Source: Lentzea albida
GTDB taxonomy: Bacteria; Actinomycetota; Actinomycetes; Mycobacteriales; Pseudonocardiaceae
Length of the DNA stretch: 64,000 bases
Direction of reading: 5' to 3'
NCBI RefSeq assembly: GCF_900111005.1
Contig: NZ_FOFV01000026.1
Span: forward strand, 62,001 to 126,000
Below the pieces are notes generated by a model. The model made no database searches. It was given only the letters and a program-made list of their open reading frames with translations, and was not told where the DNA came from. The first letter of the stretch is position 1. Each line of letters opens with the position of its first letter. The position numbers and the translations under genes were made by a program. Below are positions 8,941 through 18,536 of the stretch, piece by piece.

Positions 8941-9092
8941 GACAGTCTCCGCGTCTCGGAAGTGGTTTCACGGTCATGCCCTGGCCAGGGCTTGCATTTA
9001 GCCTGCGGAGCGCTACCGCTTGAATCGGCTACAGGACTATGAACGCTTCCTTCAGCCCGAGAAGTCAAGCGGCGCATAGAAGAACCTCTGTC

Positions 9093-10055
9093 TCAAGTAG
9101 ACACAGGGCGATGCGGACGCGTGGCACCGTAGTAGTCGTCCCCGGTCCAGCGGTACGGGCCGACCTGAACCACCTGGCCAAAGGTGGGCGCGTGGATCAT
9201 CTGCCCGGCACCGATGTACAGCCCAACGTGGTGGATGTCCCGCGACGTCCCATAGAACACCAGATCGCCCGGCAGCAGCGTTTCGCCCGCAGGCACCACT
9301 GGACCAGCGTTGTACTGCGTGTGTGCCGTGCGGGGCAGTTCGACGCCTGCAGCGTTGTACGCGGCCTTGGTGAGGCCGCTGCAGTCGAACCCGCCCTCGG
9401 TCTCGCCATCTCCACCCCAGACATAGTCCAGGCCGAGCTTGGTGCAGGCGTACTCGATGGCCGCGCGAGCCGCCGGCGTCACCGCGCGGATCTCGGTGCA
9501 GTTCCCGCTGCCGAGGTTGGCTGATTCGGCGTACTTCCGAGCTTGAGCGAGCACGTCTCGGACGTACCAGTCGGCGTGGTTGTAAGCGAAGATCGCCTTG
9601 TAGAGGTCCCGCGGTGCACCCGAATCGCACAGGTAAAAGGCTGCCGCGTGGATCGCGTCGTGCGGGTTGTAGCGCGAGGGCGGGGTGGCGCCGCCGGACG
9701 GGATCGTGTGATGGGCGAGCACGCCTGCGAAGGTCGGCTCGAGGAACTGCATCGGTCCGCCGGCACCGGCGAAGTTCTCGCCGATGCTCACACCTGGCGC
9801 TTTGAGACGAGCGTGGTCGGTTTCGATCTTGCCGATGGCCGCGAGAACGCTCCAGTCCAGGCCAGGACACACTCGCGCGGCAGCGATGTAGAGCGCGCAG
9901 AACGAGGGCGGTATGTCGTCGACAGGCTTTGCACAGTTCACGTGACCGGACGACGTGGAGCCGAACAGCGAGGACACCGCGTTCACAACCCCAGCCGCAG
10001 CCAGGACGGCAACGAGCAGAACCGTACCGACTACGGCGGCGGCCTTGGCCATCAT
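9093..10055 (-). CDS. Secreted peptidoglycan hydrolase: lytic transglycosylase plus NlpC/P60 peptidase
   Basis: An N-terminal hydrophobic helix (about 5-27) acts as signal or anchor. A transglycosylase-like domain follows (about 45-185, with VLAAIGKIETDH carrying the catalytic-type Glu, then GGPMQFLEPTF). The C-terminal NlpC/P60 cysteine peptidase (about 200-315) has the catalytic Cys in FDCSGLTKAAYN and the His in DIHHVGLYIG. Enzymes with this two-domain layout locally open the cell wall for type IV secretion channels in Gram-positive conjugative elements. Its start overlaps the stop of the replication-relaxation gene by 4 bases, so the two are translationally coupled. Confidence 0.88.
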   Translation of the reverse strand: MMAKAAAVVGTVLLVAVLAAAGVVNAVSSLFGSTSSGHVNCAKPVDDIPPSFCALYIAAARVCPGLDWSVLAAIGKIETDHARLKAPGVSIGENFAGAGGPMQFLEPTFAGVLAHHTIPSGGATPPSRYNPHDAIHAAAFYLCDSGAPRDLYKAIFAYNHADWYVRDVLAQARKYAESANLGSGNCTEIRAVTPAARAAIEYACTKLGLDYVWGGDGETEGGFDCSGLTKAAYNAAGVELPRTAHTQYNAGPVVPAGETLLPGDLVFYGTSRDIHHVGLYIGAGQMIHAPTFGQVVQVGPYRWTGDDYYGATRPHRPVST

Positions 10056-11056
10056 CGAGTACCAGCATCAGGTCGAGAGGCTGGAGGCGGCATCGGGTCC
10101 GGTGGAGGCAGCACCGACGGCGAGTCCGACGCCGGCAAGGCTGGGCTTGGGCAAGGCGGTAGCACCTCGTGCAGATTCGACCTACTCGCGGAGTGGGTGT
10201 TGAGCGGCAGCCAGACGGAGTTGGCCGGGCTCGGCTCGTCGTCGGAGTCGAGGAGGTTGGCGGCCGCAGTGGCGATCGGCACCGAGCCGGGGTCGTCGAG
10301 GCCACGCCAGGCGGTCAGGAGTTGTTTGCGGGCGTTGGTCTCGCGGCGTGCGGTCGGAAACCAGAACAGCAACGGGGTCGAGATGCCTGTGCTGTCGGCG
10401 AGGGCGCTGTAGCCCACGAGCTTGCCGACGACCTTCGTCAACGGCTCGGTGCCGAGGTCGACCTCGAGGAAGAACTCGGCGTACTCGTCGCCGCGGTCCA
10501 GTCGGCCGTAGCCGTCCGGCCGGGTCAGGTCACCGAACAGCCTCGCGCACCGGACTTCCGACCACCACGCGTCGACCGTGAAAGAACGGCTGCGGCGCGC
10601 GTCCGAGACGAGGCTGAGGAACCATTCGTTCACACCAACGGTGTGGGCGAGCCGCAGGCTGTGCGCAATACCGACGGCGCGGTCATGCCGATAGCCCAGC
10701 TCCTTGACCTCGAGACCGTGCTGCGAGGCCAAGGCCGCAGCGCCGGCAGGCGCAAGTACGTAGTGCATCGGTGTGCTACCGGTCGGGGTGAACGGCTGGA
10801 ACCGGTCGACCACGCCCCACAGGTAGAGCTCTCGCAGTCGTTGCCGTCCGGAGCGGTACGACGGGAACGCCACCGAGGTGATCTGCTCGGACGTGAGCAC
10901 CCGGTGCTCCCACAGCATGGTGATGATCCACCGGTCTCGAGGGGTGAGCCTGGTCGACAGCACTGCCTGATGGGCTGCCGAGTTGGCGATGCGAGGCGTA
11001 GGTCGAGTTGGCTTGGGTGCGCGATGACGTCGTTGTGGAGTGGGTGCGGCGAGCAT
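10052..11056 (-). CDS. Replication-relaxation family protein
   Basis: The 334-aa product shows the pattern of the replication-relaxation family: an N-terminal winged helix (LTPRDRWIITMLWEHRVLTS, then RQRLRELYLWGVVDRF) followed by a nuclease-like region with DEYAEFFLEVDLGTEPL. The C-terminus is a Pro-rich tail. Members are found beside conjugation ATPases of actinobacterial ICEs and plasmids and are thought to act in plasmid replication or nicking. It ends by overlapping the hydrolase gene and follows the coupling ATPase by 14 bases. Since no other relaxase is visible, this protein is a candidate for handling the transfer origin, which is inference. Confidence 0.8.
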   Translation of the reverse strand: MLAAPTPQRRHRAPKPTRPTPRIANSAAHQAVLSTRLTPRDRWIITMLWEHRVLTSEQITSVAFPSYRSGRQRLRELYLWGVVDRFQPFTPTGSTPMHYVLAPAGAAALASQHGLEVKELGYRHDRAVGIAHSLRLAHTVGVNEWFLSLVSDARRSRSFTVDAWWSEVRCARLFGDLTRPDGYGRLDRGDEYAEFFLEVDLGTEPLTKVVGKLVGYSALADSTGISTPLLFWFPTARRETNARKQLLTAWRGLDDPGSVPIATAAANLLDSDDEPSPANSVWLPLNTHSASRSNLHEVLPPCPSPALPASDSPSVLPPPDPMPPPASRPDAGTR

Positions 11057-11070
11057 GCGTACTCCCCCTG

Positions 11071-13545
11071 TCAGCTGGCTGGGTTGCCACGGCGTGGATC
11101 AGCCGCACGACGCGAGGCGGCTTCGTCACCATCGAGCCGTGCGTCGACGGGCTTCGTCTTGGGGCGTTGGTTCTCACGAGCAGCGGCTCGGAGCAGGCGG
11201 CTGCGTCCCGGAACGGCGGGCGGCAGCGGCTCGGTGACCACCGTGAACGGCTCGGTCTCCGCACCGTGCACGACCAGGCGGACAGCAGCGTGGAAGGCGT
11301 CGTAGTGAGACAGGTCGTGAGCGGAAATCCGCGGGGCGGTGTGCCTTGAGAGGTGATGCGCGTCCTCGGGGCTGACGTTGAAGAAGAACTTGTTGCGGGC
11401 GTTCGCTGAGATGCTTTCCTGGAGGTCGCGTGGCAGCTGCGCGTCGTTCTGGTGGGCGAGAACGAGCCCGAGCCGCAGGGCTCGCGCTTCGGGGAGCATG
11501 TCGTCGACCGCGTACGGCAGATTCAGGAAGTTGTGGAACTCGTCGAGGATCAGGCTCGCGTCTCGTCTGTCGCGTTGGGGCGTGCGGGCACGGGCCGTGG
11601 CGACCTGCCAGACATTGGCCACCACGATCGAGCCGACGAGCCGTGCGGTCTCGTCGCCGAGCGATCCCTTGGGGATGCGGACGAGGCAGATTCCGCCGTT
11701 GTCCAGCACCTCCTTCATGTCCACCGTGGACCGCCCGCCTGCCACGGTGTCCCGCACGAACCGGCGCAGCAGGAAGGCGCGAAGCTTGTTCATCAGCGGT
11801 GCGATGACCTGTGACCGGCTGGCGTCGGTGAGGTCGTCGTACCAGGACCAGAACCCGCGCAGCACAGGATCCGTGATGCCGGCGGTCGTCCTCGCGCGGT
11901 AAGCAGGGTCGGCAAGGAGCTTCGGGACGTCGGCGAGCGTGGCGACGCCGTCCGTCATCCGGAGCGTGAGGCAGGCGGCTCGCATCACGTCGTCCGTGCG
12001 CGGGCCCCAGAACGCCGAGTACACGCGGCGGAAGATGGAGACGAGGTTGTCCACGGCGAGATCCGGGTCGCCACCGTCGAGCGGGTTGAGGCAGGGCGGC
12101 CGGTGGCGGGAGTCGGCGTCGAACAGGACCACCCTGTCCGCAACCTCGGCGGGCAGGCGTGACAGGAGGTCGGTCACGAGGTCGCCCTTCGGGTCGATCA
12201 CGACGGCCGAGCGCCCGGCTTCGGCATCCGCCAGGACGAGTTGCGCCAGGAGTGTCGACTTGCCGGAGCCGGTGGCTCCGATGACGTGCATGTGGTGGCG
12301 AGCATCGGCTACTCGCAACCCCACCGGTCGGCTGTGTCCGCTGTCGGTCAAGCCGAGCGGCTTGATGTCCTGGCCGGTCGCCGGGATGCCGGGCGGTGGA
12401 GCGATCGCGCGGGCGCCAGCGCGCTGGATGCCGGGAAGAGTGTCGTCGGTTGGCAGGTGTGCTACGGCTGCCAGTTCGGGGACTGAGAGCAGGTCTCCCC
12501 TGCCGAGACGACGCTCGGCGAGGGCCTTCGCGGGTCGAGGCAGCCGCTTCCGGGCGTAGTGGTTGTGCTCTGTGTAGGTCGCGAACGTCGTCGCCAAAGC
12601 ATGAGCTCGCCCGCGGATGGTTGCTCTCGTTCGGCGGATATCAGCCTCGGTGGCGCCGGCATCGAGCACCGTGGAGACGCCATAGCGGACGACGGTCTCG
12701 AACTGGCTGCTCCGCTGCTTGTTCACGGACGCGCGGCCCTGCGCCGACAGCTCGAGCCTGTACTCGGGATGGATGTAGCCGGCTCGCGAGCCGGAGCTTC
12801 GGTGCGACGTCCGCAACGACGGTGTAAGCAGGTCGAGCAGGTGGCCAGCCAGATTGGTGCCGTTTCGACTTCGCCGTCGCCCACGTGCGAGGCGCCGTCC
12901 CGTAGCTGGACGGGCAAGGACCTGCACGCACGCGTGTTCGTCGTGACCGAGGCCGACCGGCGCACCAAGAAGTCCGCGGAGGGGATCTGCAGCGAAATCG
13001 ACTCGGATTGGTAGAGCTTCTGTCCGCGCGAGCCGGAGCTCTCCCCCAGCCACGAACAGCCGCTGACCGATCTCCGCGACCGGGAGTGGTGGTTCGGCGG
13101 GCACGGTGCTCGTGTGGGCGCCCGGCCAAGCGGCTTCCACGGCACGTTCCACGAGTCCGGGTGGGATCGAACCGGGCACCCACAGCCGGATCCCGACGCC
13201 TGTCTGTGAGAAGGTGAACTCGAAGGCCAGGTGTGGTTGGCCGGTCAGCGCGCGATGCCACGCCGGACGCAGGAGCCCGACGAGGTGCGACCACAGCGCA
13301 GCGCCACCCGTCGCATCCGGTTGGGGTGGAACCCGGACGAGGACCATCCGCGCTCCGGCTGTGAGCCGGAGATGGCAACGGCGTCTCCACCATCGGCGCC
13401 AGGCCCATGCCCCGGCTGCTGCCGTCGCCAGGGCCGGTGCAGCCACCGGGCCATGCCCGATGATCCAGCCCTGTGCGCTGGTGATGAAGTCGCCGATGCC
13501 GACGCCCGGATCGGTGAAGTAGTCGTCGATCCAGTTGGTCATCAC
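11071..13545 (-). CDS. Type IV secretion coupling ATPase (VirD4/TraD-like)
   Basis: An N-terminal membrane helix (about 20-45) is followed by a basic region, a large middle domain, and the motor domain. That domain has Walker A IGATGSGKSTLL, the strand AVVIDPKGDL and Walker B LILDEFHNF, followed by GLVLAHQNDAQL. This is the VirD4/TraD/TraG class that brings DNA and protein substrates to the secretion channel. At 824 aa it is long for a VirD4 but normal for actinobacterial ICE versions. Its start overlaps the VirB4 stop by 4 bases, so coupling and channel ATPases are made together. Confidence 0.9.
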   Translation of the reverse strand: MMTNWIDDYFTDPGVGIGDFITSAQGWIIGHGPVAAPALATAAAGAWAWRRWWRRRCHLRLTAGARMVLVRVPPQPDATGGAALWSHLVGLLRPAWHRALTGQPHLAFEFTFSQTGVGIRLWVPGSIPPGLVERAVEAAWPGAHTSTVPAEPPLPVAEIGQRLFVAGGELRLARTEALPIRVDFAADPLRGLLGAPVGLGHDEHACVQVLARPATGRRLARGRRRSRNGTNLAGHLLDLLTPSLRTSHRSSGSRAGYIHPEYRLELSAQGRASVNKQRSSQFETVVRYGVSTVLDAGATEADIRRTRATIRGRAHALATTFATYTEHNHYARKRLPRPAKALAERRLGRGDLLSVPELAAVAHLPTDDTLPGIQRAGARAIAPPPGIPATGQDIKPLGLTDSGHSRPVGLRVADARHHMHVIGATGSGKSTLLAQLVLADAEAGRSAVVIDPKGDLVTDLLSRLPAEVADRVVLFDADSRHRPPCLNPLDGGDPDLAVDNLVSIFRRVYSAFWGPRTDDVMRAACLTLRMTDGVATLADVPKLLADPAYRARTTAGITDPVLRGFWSWYDDLTDASRSQVIAPLMNKLRAFLLRRFVRDTVAGGRSTVDMKEVLDNGGICLVRIPKGSLGDETARLVGSIVVANVWQVATARARTPQRDRRDASLILDEFHNFLNLPYAVDDMLPEARALRLGLVLAHQNDAQLPRDLQESISANARNKFFFNVSPEDAHHLSRHTAPRISAHDLSHYDAFHAAVRLVVHGAETEPFTVVTEPLPPAVPGRSRLLRAAARENQRPKTKPVDARLDGDEAASRRAADPRRGNPAS

Positions 13546-15332
13546 TCCGCCTCGCCGTCGTCAAGGTCGATGTAGGCCGCGTCCGCGTCTTCGAGGTCCT
13601 CTGCGAGTTCAGCCGGGTTGGTGGTGATCAACCCGTGCTCAGCCGGGGACGCGATGCTGTGAAACGCGACGCGCTGCGTGCCTGTGGACAGCAGCCCTTG
13701 ACCGCGATCGGCGGAGAGCAGGAACTCCTGCTCTCCTTCCGAGAGGTGGAAGAGGTGGGCGAGCTTCTCGATCGCCTGCGGTGCCTGCCGCAGCAGGATC
13801 TGCGTCTCGGCGTTCGCGACCACGGCTTGGCCGATCTCGTTGCCGAGAACGTCGATCGCGTCCTGGGTGATCACGGTGAGGCCCGCGTTGTTCTTCCGGC
13901 CGACCTTCGAGGTCTTGAACAGGAACGCCGCACCTGCCGGTTCCTTGATCAGCCACCACGCCTCGTCCACCACTACGAGGCGTCGACGGCGGATCGCCGG
14001 GTTGGTGATGCGCCGCCACACCGCGTCCAGCGTGAGAACCGTTCCGACGCTCTTCAGCTCGTCCGGGAGATCGCGCAGGCTGAACACGATCAGATGGCCC
14101 TCGGGGTGCGTGGTGGTCTGACCGTCGAAGAGCTTGCTGAACGCGCCTTCGACGTAGGGCCGGAGCTGGGCGGCCAGAGCCGTCGCCGTCTTGTCGCCGT
14201 GGCTGTCGAGGACCTCCCGCAGCGTCCGCAGCGTGGGGACGGGCCGGGACCACGTGCGGGCATCCGAGGTGATCCCGACCGACTCGTACGCCGCAACGAT
14301 GGCCTGATCGAGTACGGCGCGCTCTGCCGCGTCCGGTTCTCGTCCGATCAGGACTGCGATGACGGTGTGCAGGAACAACGCTCGCCGCTGGAGCGCATCG
14401 CGAGGGGCAGAGCGGCGTCCGTCGGCGCGGGTGTGGACGGGTAGGTCGAACGGGTTGAGGCGCACGTTGTCCGCGCCCAGCCTCACCTGGACGCCGCCGA
14501 CCGCGGCAGCAAGGCGGACGTACTCGTCCTCGGGGTCGATGACCGCGACCTCGATGCCGCGATAGAGCGACCTGAGCAGTTCGAGCTTGACCAGGTACGA
14601 CTTCCCAGCGCCGGATCGGCCGAGGATGACGGAGTTGTGGTTGTGCATACCGTCGCCGAAGCGGTCCCAGTGCACGAGGCCCTGCGAGCCGATGTTGTAG
14701 CCGTACAGCACCCCGGAGGGCGCGGCGACGCTCGTCGGGTCAGGCGCCGGCAGGTCCGGCGAGGTGAACGGGAAGGCCGCGCTCAACGCGCTCGTGTCGA
14801 ACGTGCGGCGCATCCCGATGAGGTCGATGCCCAGCGGGAGCGTCGACACCCAGCCCTGCAGACTTCGGTACGTCGTGTGTTTCGCGTCGAGCAACAGGCT
14901 CGCGCACAACGACCGGATCGCGGCCACCTCGTCGGCGAGTTCCTGCTCGCTGCTCGCGTGGATCGTGAGGTACAGGCCGACTCGGTAGAGCTTGCCCTCA
15001 CCGCGGGCCACCCGATCGGACAGGTCGTGGGCGTCCTCGGTCGCGATGTCGGCCTGTGGATCGGGCAGCCGACCGTGCGCGGCGTCGTGGCGGCGGCCGG
15101 ATTCGAGCCGCGCGAGCTGCTTCTTCAGCCTGGCAGCCGACGTCACCGGGTCCACCGGCTCGATGTGCAGCGAGACGTCCAACCGGCCCGGGTAGTTGAG
15201 CAGCGGGGACAACCAGCCCGGGTAGACCTCGCGAGGAAATCCCGTTATCGCGAAGCTCGAAACCCGCTCGTCGCCGAGCTCCAGGTGCCTCGTCCCCACG
15301 GAGATGGCGTCCGGAACGATCGCGTTGATCAT
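13542..15332 (-). CDS. VirB4/TraC-like conjugation ATPase
   Basis: This 596-aa cytosolic ATPase powers the type IV secretion channel. The N-terminal part has features of the CagE/TrbE/VirB family (FAITGFPREVYPGWLSPLL). The motor domain contains Walker A ILGRSGAGKSYLV, followed by VAVIDPEDEY, Walker B LVVVDEAWWL and the downstream LTVITQDAIDVLGN motif. The position between the PrgI-like gene and the VirD4 gene, with 4-base overlaps on both sides, is the usual actinobacterial order. The protein ends in an acidic tail. Confidence 0.9.
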   Translation of the reverse strand: MINAIVPDAISVGTRHLELGDERVSSFAITGFPREVYPGWLSPLLNYPGRLDVSLHIEPVDPVTSAARLKKQLARLESGRRHDAAHGRLPDPQADIATEDAHDLSDRVARGEGKLYRVGLYLTIHASSEQELADEVAAIRSLCASLLLDAKHTTYRSLQGWVSTLPLGIDLIGMRRTFDTSALSAAFPFTSPDLPAPDPTSVAAPSGVLYGYNIGSQGLVHWDRFGDGMHNHNSVILGRSGAGKSYLVKLELLRSLYRGIEVAVIDPEDEYVRLAAAVGGVQVRLGADNVRLNPFDLPVHTRADGRRSAPRDALQRRALFLHTVIAVLIGREPDAAERAVLDQAIVAAYESVGITSDARTWSRPVPTLRTLREVLDSHGDKTATALAAQLRPYVEGAFSKLFDGQTTTHPEGHLIVFSLRDLPDELKSVGTVLTLDAVWRRITNPAIRRRRLVVVDEAWWLIKEPAGAAFLFKTSKVGRKNNAGLTVITQDAIDVLGNEIGQAVVANAETQILLRQAPQAIEKLAHLFHLSEGEQEFLLSADRGQGLLSTGTQRVAFHSIASPAEHGLITTNPAELAEDLEDADAAYIDLDDGEAE

Positions 15333-16357
15333 CGTGCCTGCTCCCAGTCGTAGTCGGCCGCGGTCGTGATGACCTCGCTGGCGTTGGCCAGCTCGGCCGA
15401 GGGCGGAAGGAGGGTGTCGGGGTTGCAGGCAGCCGCGAGCACGGCGGTCGCTTGCCCGGCATCGAGCGGCGTGACCACGACACCTGTGCTGGAGAAGAGC
15501 TCGATCGCATCGCTCAGCCGTCGAGCCAGCCGCGCTTCGGCAGATCGCCTCGCACCCTCTCCCACCGGAACGCCCCGACGACGACCGAGCACCGGCAGCG
15601 CGGCTTTGGTCTCCTGTGCGATCCCGAAGGACTCGCGCAGCACAAGCAGGACCTGCCGGCGCAACAGCTCTGTTCCCGCGCTCAGGTCTTCGAGGAAGTC
15701 CGCGTGCTCGCGCGCCGCAGCTTCCAACGCCGGGTGCGGCAGCCCGCCGGCGGTCTCGCGCAGCTCGGCGATCTGGTCGGTGAGGTCGAGCCGGTGCGTG
15801 CGGACGAGTACCTGAACGGGTCCGGTGAGCGAGTGCAGGTACCTCGCGAAACTCGACACCACGGCCTGCTGCTCGGCCGGGGTCCGCAGGGCGAAGTTGA
15901 CAGTGCTGGCCACGGCCACGACCGCCAGGCCGTCCACGCCGAGATCGACGACACCGGTCGGCAACACCTCTTCGACAGGCAAGCGCAACGGTGATGACGC
16001 ATCCTCCTGCCCTGCGCCGGACTCGACGTTCGCGGTGATCCAGTCCGGTGTGGACAAGACGCTCTCGGGCGTGGCCACGTGCCTTCGCGGGGTAAACCGT
16101 TGCCGGACAGCCGCCACCAAGAGCCTGTCCAACGAGATGCCGTCACGCTGACCGAGTGCAAGCACGACCGTGACCGCACCAATCGGGAGTGCGAGAACCA
16201 AGAACGCCGGGAGCGGAACGAACCGCTGGGTGAGCGCCCAGGCGATGTAGAGAGCCACGCCGGTGGTCGTCAGGATGGCGAGTTGTCGTCCCGTGAGACC
16301 GAAGAGGATCCGATCAGGGCGATCGACATCAGTTGGGATTCGTACGGGCCGAGTCAT
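15329..16357 (-). CDS. PrgI/VirB3-like inner-membrane protein with long cytoplasmic extension
   Basis: The N-terminal ~90 residues match the PrgI pattern: a short cytoplasmic start (RIPTDVDRPDRILFGLTGRQ), two adjacent membrane helices (about 27-45 and 49-68) and a basic end. The remaining ~250 residues form a soluble domain unlike short PrgI proteins, with strands such as GVDGLAVVAVASTVNFAL. PrgI/VirB3 proteins sit next to VirB4 and anchor it to the membrane channel. The 4-base overlap with virB4 fits that role. The function of the C-terminal domain is unknown. Confidence 0.8.
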   Translation of the reverse strand: MTRPVRIPTDVDRPDRILFGLTGRQLAILTTTGVALYIAWALTQRFVPLPAFLVLALPIGAVTVVLALGQRDGISLDRLLVAAVRQRFTPRRHVATPESVLSTPDWITANVESGAGQEDASSPLRLPVEEVLPTGVVDLGVDGLAVVAVASTVNFALRTPAEQQAVVSSFARYLHSLTGPVQVLVRTHRLDLTDQIAELRETAGGLPHPALEAAAREHADFLEDLSAGTELLRRQVLLVLRESFGIAQETKAALPVLGRRRGVPVGEGARRSAEARLARRLSDAIELFSSTGVVVTPLDAGQATAVLAAACNPDTLLPPSAELANASEVITTAADYDWEQAR

Positions 16358-18186
16358 GAGTCACCACCGGTCGTCGGTTTGGTGCGTCGTGGCGCGCGGG
16401 CTGGAAGGTCGATCGGGAGCCGGAGCTGACGAGCACGTGCTCGGCGCGGCGCTGGTTTCGCGTCCGGTGGTTTCCGGACCGGTGGCGGCGCAACGCGGGC
16501 CACGTCTTCGAGCGGCAACGCGTACTGGCCATCCCTGCGCGGGCGAGAGCCGGCGAACGGGTCGAACGGGAGCTCCGGCTGAACTGTCCGGCCGATGGCT
16601 CGCCGCGGCTGCCTCGGAGCAGGAGGTGTCGGCGGCCTCGGCGTGCGGGCAACGTCCAACGGGAGCGCGTACTGGCCGTTCCTCGAGGGCCGGATGCCTC
16701 GGTACGGATCGAACGGGAGCTCCAGCTGTCGTCCCACGTCCCGGCGTGCTGCCGGAGGCGGAGTCGGTGGAGCTGGCTTGCTCGGCGTTGCCCGAGGCAC
16801 GTCGATGGGAAGCCGGTACTGACCGCTATGGGTGAGTACGGGCCGGTCAGAGGGCCAGCCCTTCTCGAAGGGAAGCGCGAGCTGCCGTCCCTGGGGCTTC
16901 CGCGTCCCGGTGGTAGCAGGAGTTGCAGTCGCCGGAGTGCTCTTGGCGCGACGCCTCAGCCCCGGCAACGGCAGCATGTACTGCCCCGACGCCGTCGACT
17001 TGACGTTCGCGTACGGGTCCGGCGGCCCCTTGGGTGCTTGGACCGGTCGAACGCCAACCGCCTTCGAGCCGCCCGCCGTACCACCGCGGAGGAGGCCGAA
17101 GGTCTTGTAAGCGATGAAGCCGCGGACCAGAGAACCCAGGAAGCTGCGACCGCCGCCGATCTGGACGCGTTGCATCACCCAGCTCGGGATCTTCACCAGG
17201 ATCCACAGGAGTGCGCCGGCGATGATGAGGTTCATCAGGTTGTCCGGTGTAGGACCGAAGACGGTGAAGCCTCCGTCGGACAGGAGCACGCGGAGCCCGA
17301 CGATAAGCACCAGCGACTGTCCGACCTGAATGATCAGCACGCCACCGAACGCACGTACCCACCACCGTGCAACACCCTCGGTCTCCTGCAAGCCGTGCAG
17401 GATGAGACACAGCGGCGCGCCCGCCAGAAGACCAGCCGTCACCGCCACCCGCACCGCGTAGGTGCCGAGCAACGCCACCAGCAGCACCACGATGCCGAGC
17501 CCGACGAGCAGGTTGAAGATGCTGCCCCCGGTCACCGCGCTCGTCACGGTGTCCGCGAGCATCCCGGCGAGTTGTTCCGCAGCGGCGTTCGGCTCGACTC
17601 CGTCCGCGACCAACGCGTACGACACCGCGTTCGCGAACTCGACAGCCCGTCCGGCGAGGAGTAGGGACAGGTTCGCGGCCAGGAACGCGACGACGATGCG
17701 CGGTGCGACCTCGCGGATGGTCGTGCGGGTCTGCACCGTCTCGTACATCATCAGGATCAGCCCGGCCACGGTGATGAGCAATGCGTAGGCGGTGACCGCC
17801 ATCCCGCGAGACGACTCCCACAACTCGGCGATCTGAGGAACCTGGTCGAGGCGAGGTGTCGCCAGCAGCGTCTCGCCAACCGTCTGCAGCAGTGGGTTGA
17901 GCGCACCCACCACCAGGGTTGAGAAGAAGCTCGTGATGCCTTCCGACACGCACGCGCCGACGTCGGTGATTCCGCACTCGTCCTGTTCAGGAGCGGGCAG
18001 TGCCGGTGGACGCGGCGTTGGCGTCGTCGGTGGGCTGGTGGTCGTCGTGCTCGGGCTCGGTGGTTCCGGTTCGGCGGCGGCCGTGGCGACACCCACGCTG
18101 AGCATCGCGGCCAGTGCACCGAACACCGCCCACCCGAACCGCCGCCTGGTTGCCGAAGGGCGTGTGGCTGTCGGCGCGGAGTTCAT
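16354..18186 (-). CDS. VirB6-like polytopic channel protein with repeated LPF/GQY tail motifs
   Basis: The ATG at 18186 overlaps the pilin stop by one base (TGATG), which fixes the start and gives 610 aa. A signal-like helix (about 18-38) precedes a Thr/Pro-rich linker. Six to seven membrane helices follow between ~75 and ~370, ending in an amphipathic segment. This topology resembles VirB6/TrbL or PrgH-type channel proteins. The cytoplasmic tail is basic and Pro-rich and carries four to five copies of a paired motif, RQLxLPFD followed about 15 residues later by GQYxLPLD. The tail may be a docking array for soluble partners, which is inference. The stop overlaps the PrgI-like gene by 4 bases. 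Confidence 0.78.
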   Translation of the reverse strand: MNSAPTATRPSATRRRFGWAVFGALAAMLSVGVATAAAEPEPPSPSTTTTSPPTTPTPRPPALPAPEQDECGITDVGACVSEGITSFFSTLVVGALNPLLQTVGETLLATPRLDQVPQIAELWESSRGMAVTAYALLITVAGLILMMYETVQTRTTIREVAPRIVVAFLAANLSLLLAGRAVEFANAVSYALVADGVEPNAAAEQLAGMLADTVTSAVTGGSIFNLLVGLGIVVLLVALLGTYAVRVAVTAGLLAGAPLCLILHGLQETEGVARWWVRAFGGVLIIQVGQSLVLIVGLRVLLSDGGFTVFGPTPDNLMNLIIAGALLWILVKIPSWVMQRVQIGGGRSFLGSLVRGFIAYKTFGLLRGGTAGGSKAVGVRPVQAPKGPPDPYANVKSTASGQYMLPLPGLRRRAKSTPATATPATTGTRKPQGRQLALPFEKGWPSDRPVLTHSGQYRLPIDVPRATPSKPAPPTPPPAARRDVGRQLELPFDPYRGIRPSRNGQYALPLDVARTPRPPTPPAPRQPRRAIGRTVQPELPFDPFAGSRPRRDGQYALPLEDVARVAPPPVRKPPDAKPAPRRARARQLRLPIDLPARAPRRTKPTTGGDS

Positions 18187-18536
18187 CACCGGTCTCCGAC
18201 CAACGTCTTGAGGATTGCTACCAGCAGCGGTGCGAGCATCGCGATGGCGAAGCCGACCCCGCCGGCCTTGAACGCGGCCTTCGCTTTGTCGACCTCGCCG
18301 GGCTCCGACCCGTTGATGAGGAGCCTCAGTCCCCCGATCGAGAAGCACACGGTGGCGATGGCGGCGGCGATGCCGATGATCCAGTTGCGGATGTTGTTCA
18401 GTACTTCGTCCAACGTGGACGCGAGCGCGACGACGTGCACCGGTTGAGCGGATGCGGTTGAGGCGGTGATGAGCAAGGCGACGACGGTGAGCAGGACGGC
18501 ACGGCTGCTGGTGCGGAAAGGTCGGATCAAGCGCAT
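18186..18536 (-). CDS. VirB2/TrbC-like pilin
   Basis: The start at 18536 is chosen because GGAGGTG lies just upstream. The 116-aa product has a signal peptide ending near TASAQP and two hydrophobic helices (about 52-72 and 92-110). These are joined by a short loop holding GSEPGEVDKAKAAFKAGGVG, the signature-like turn of small T4SS pilins. VirB2-type pilins form the extracellular filament or channel core. The gene heads the run of overlapping secretion genes and overlaps the preceding sigma-like gene by 10 bases. Confidence 0.82.
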   Translation of the reverse strand: MRLIRPFRTSSRAVLLTVVALLITASTASAQPVHVVALASTLDEVLNNIRNWIIGIAAAIATVCFSIGGLRLLINGSEPGEVDKAKAAFKAGGVGFAIAMLAPLLVAILKTLVGDR

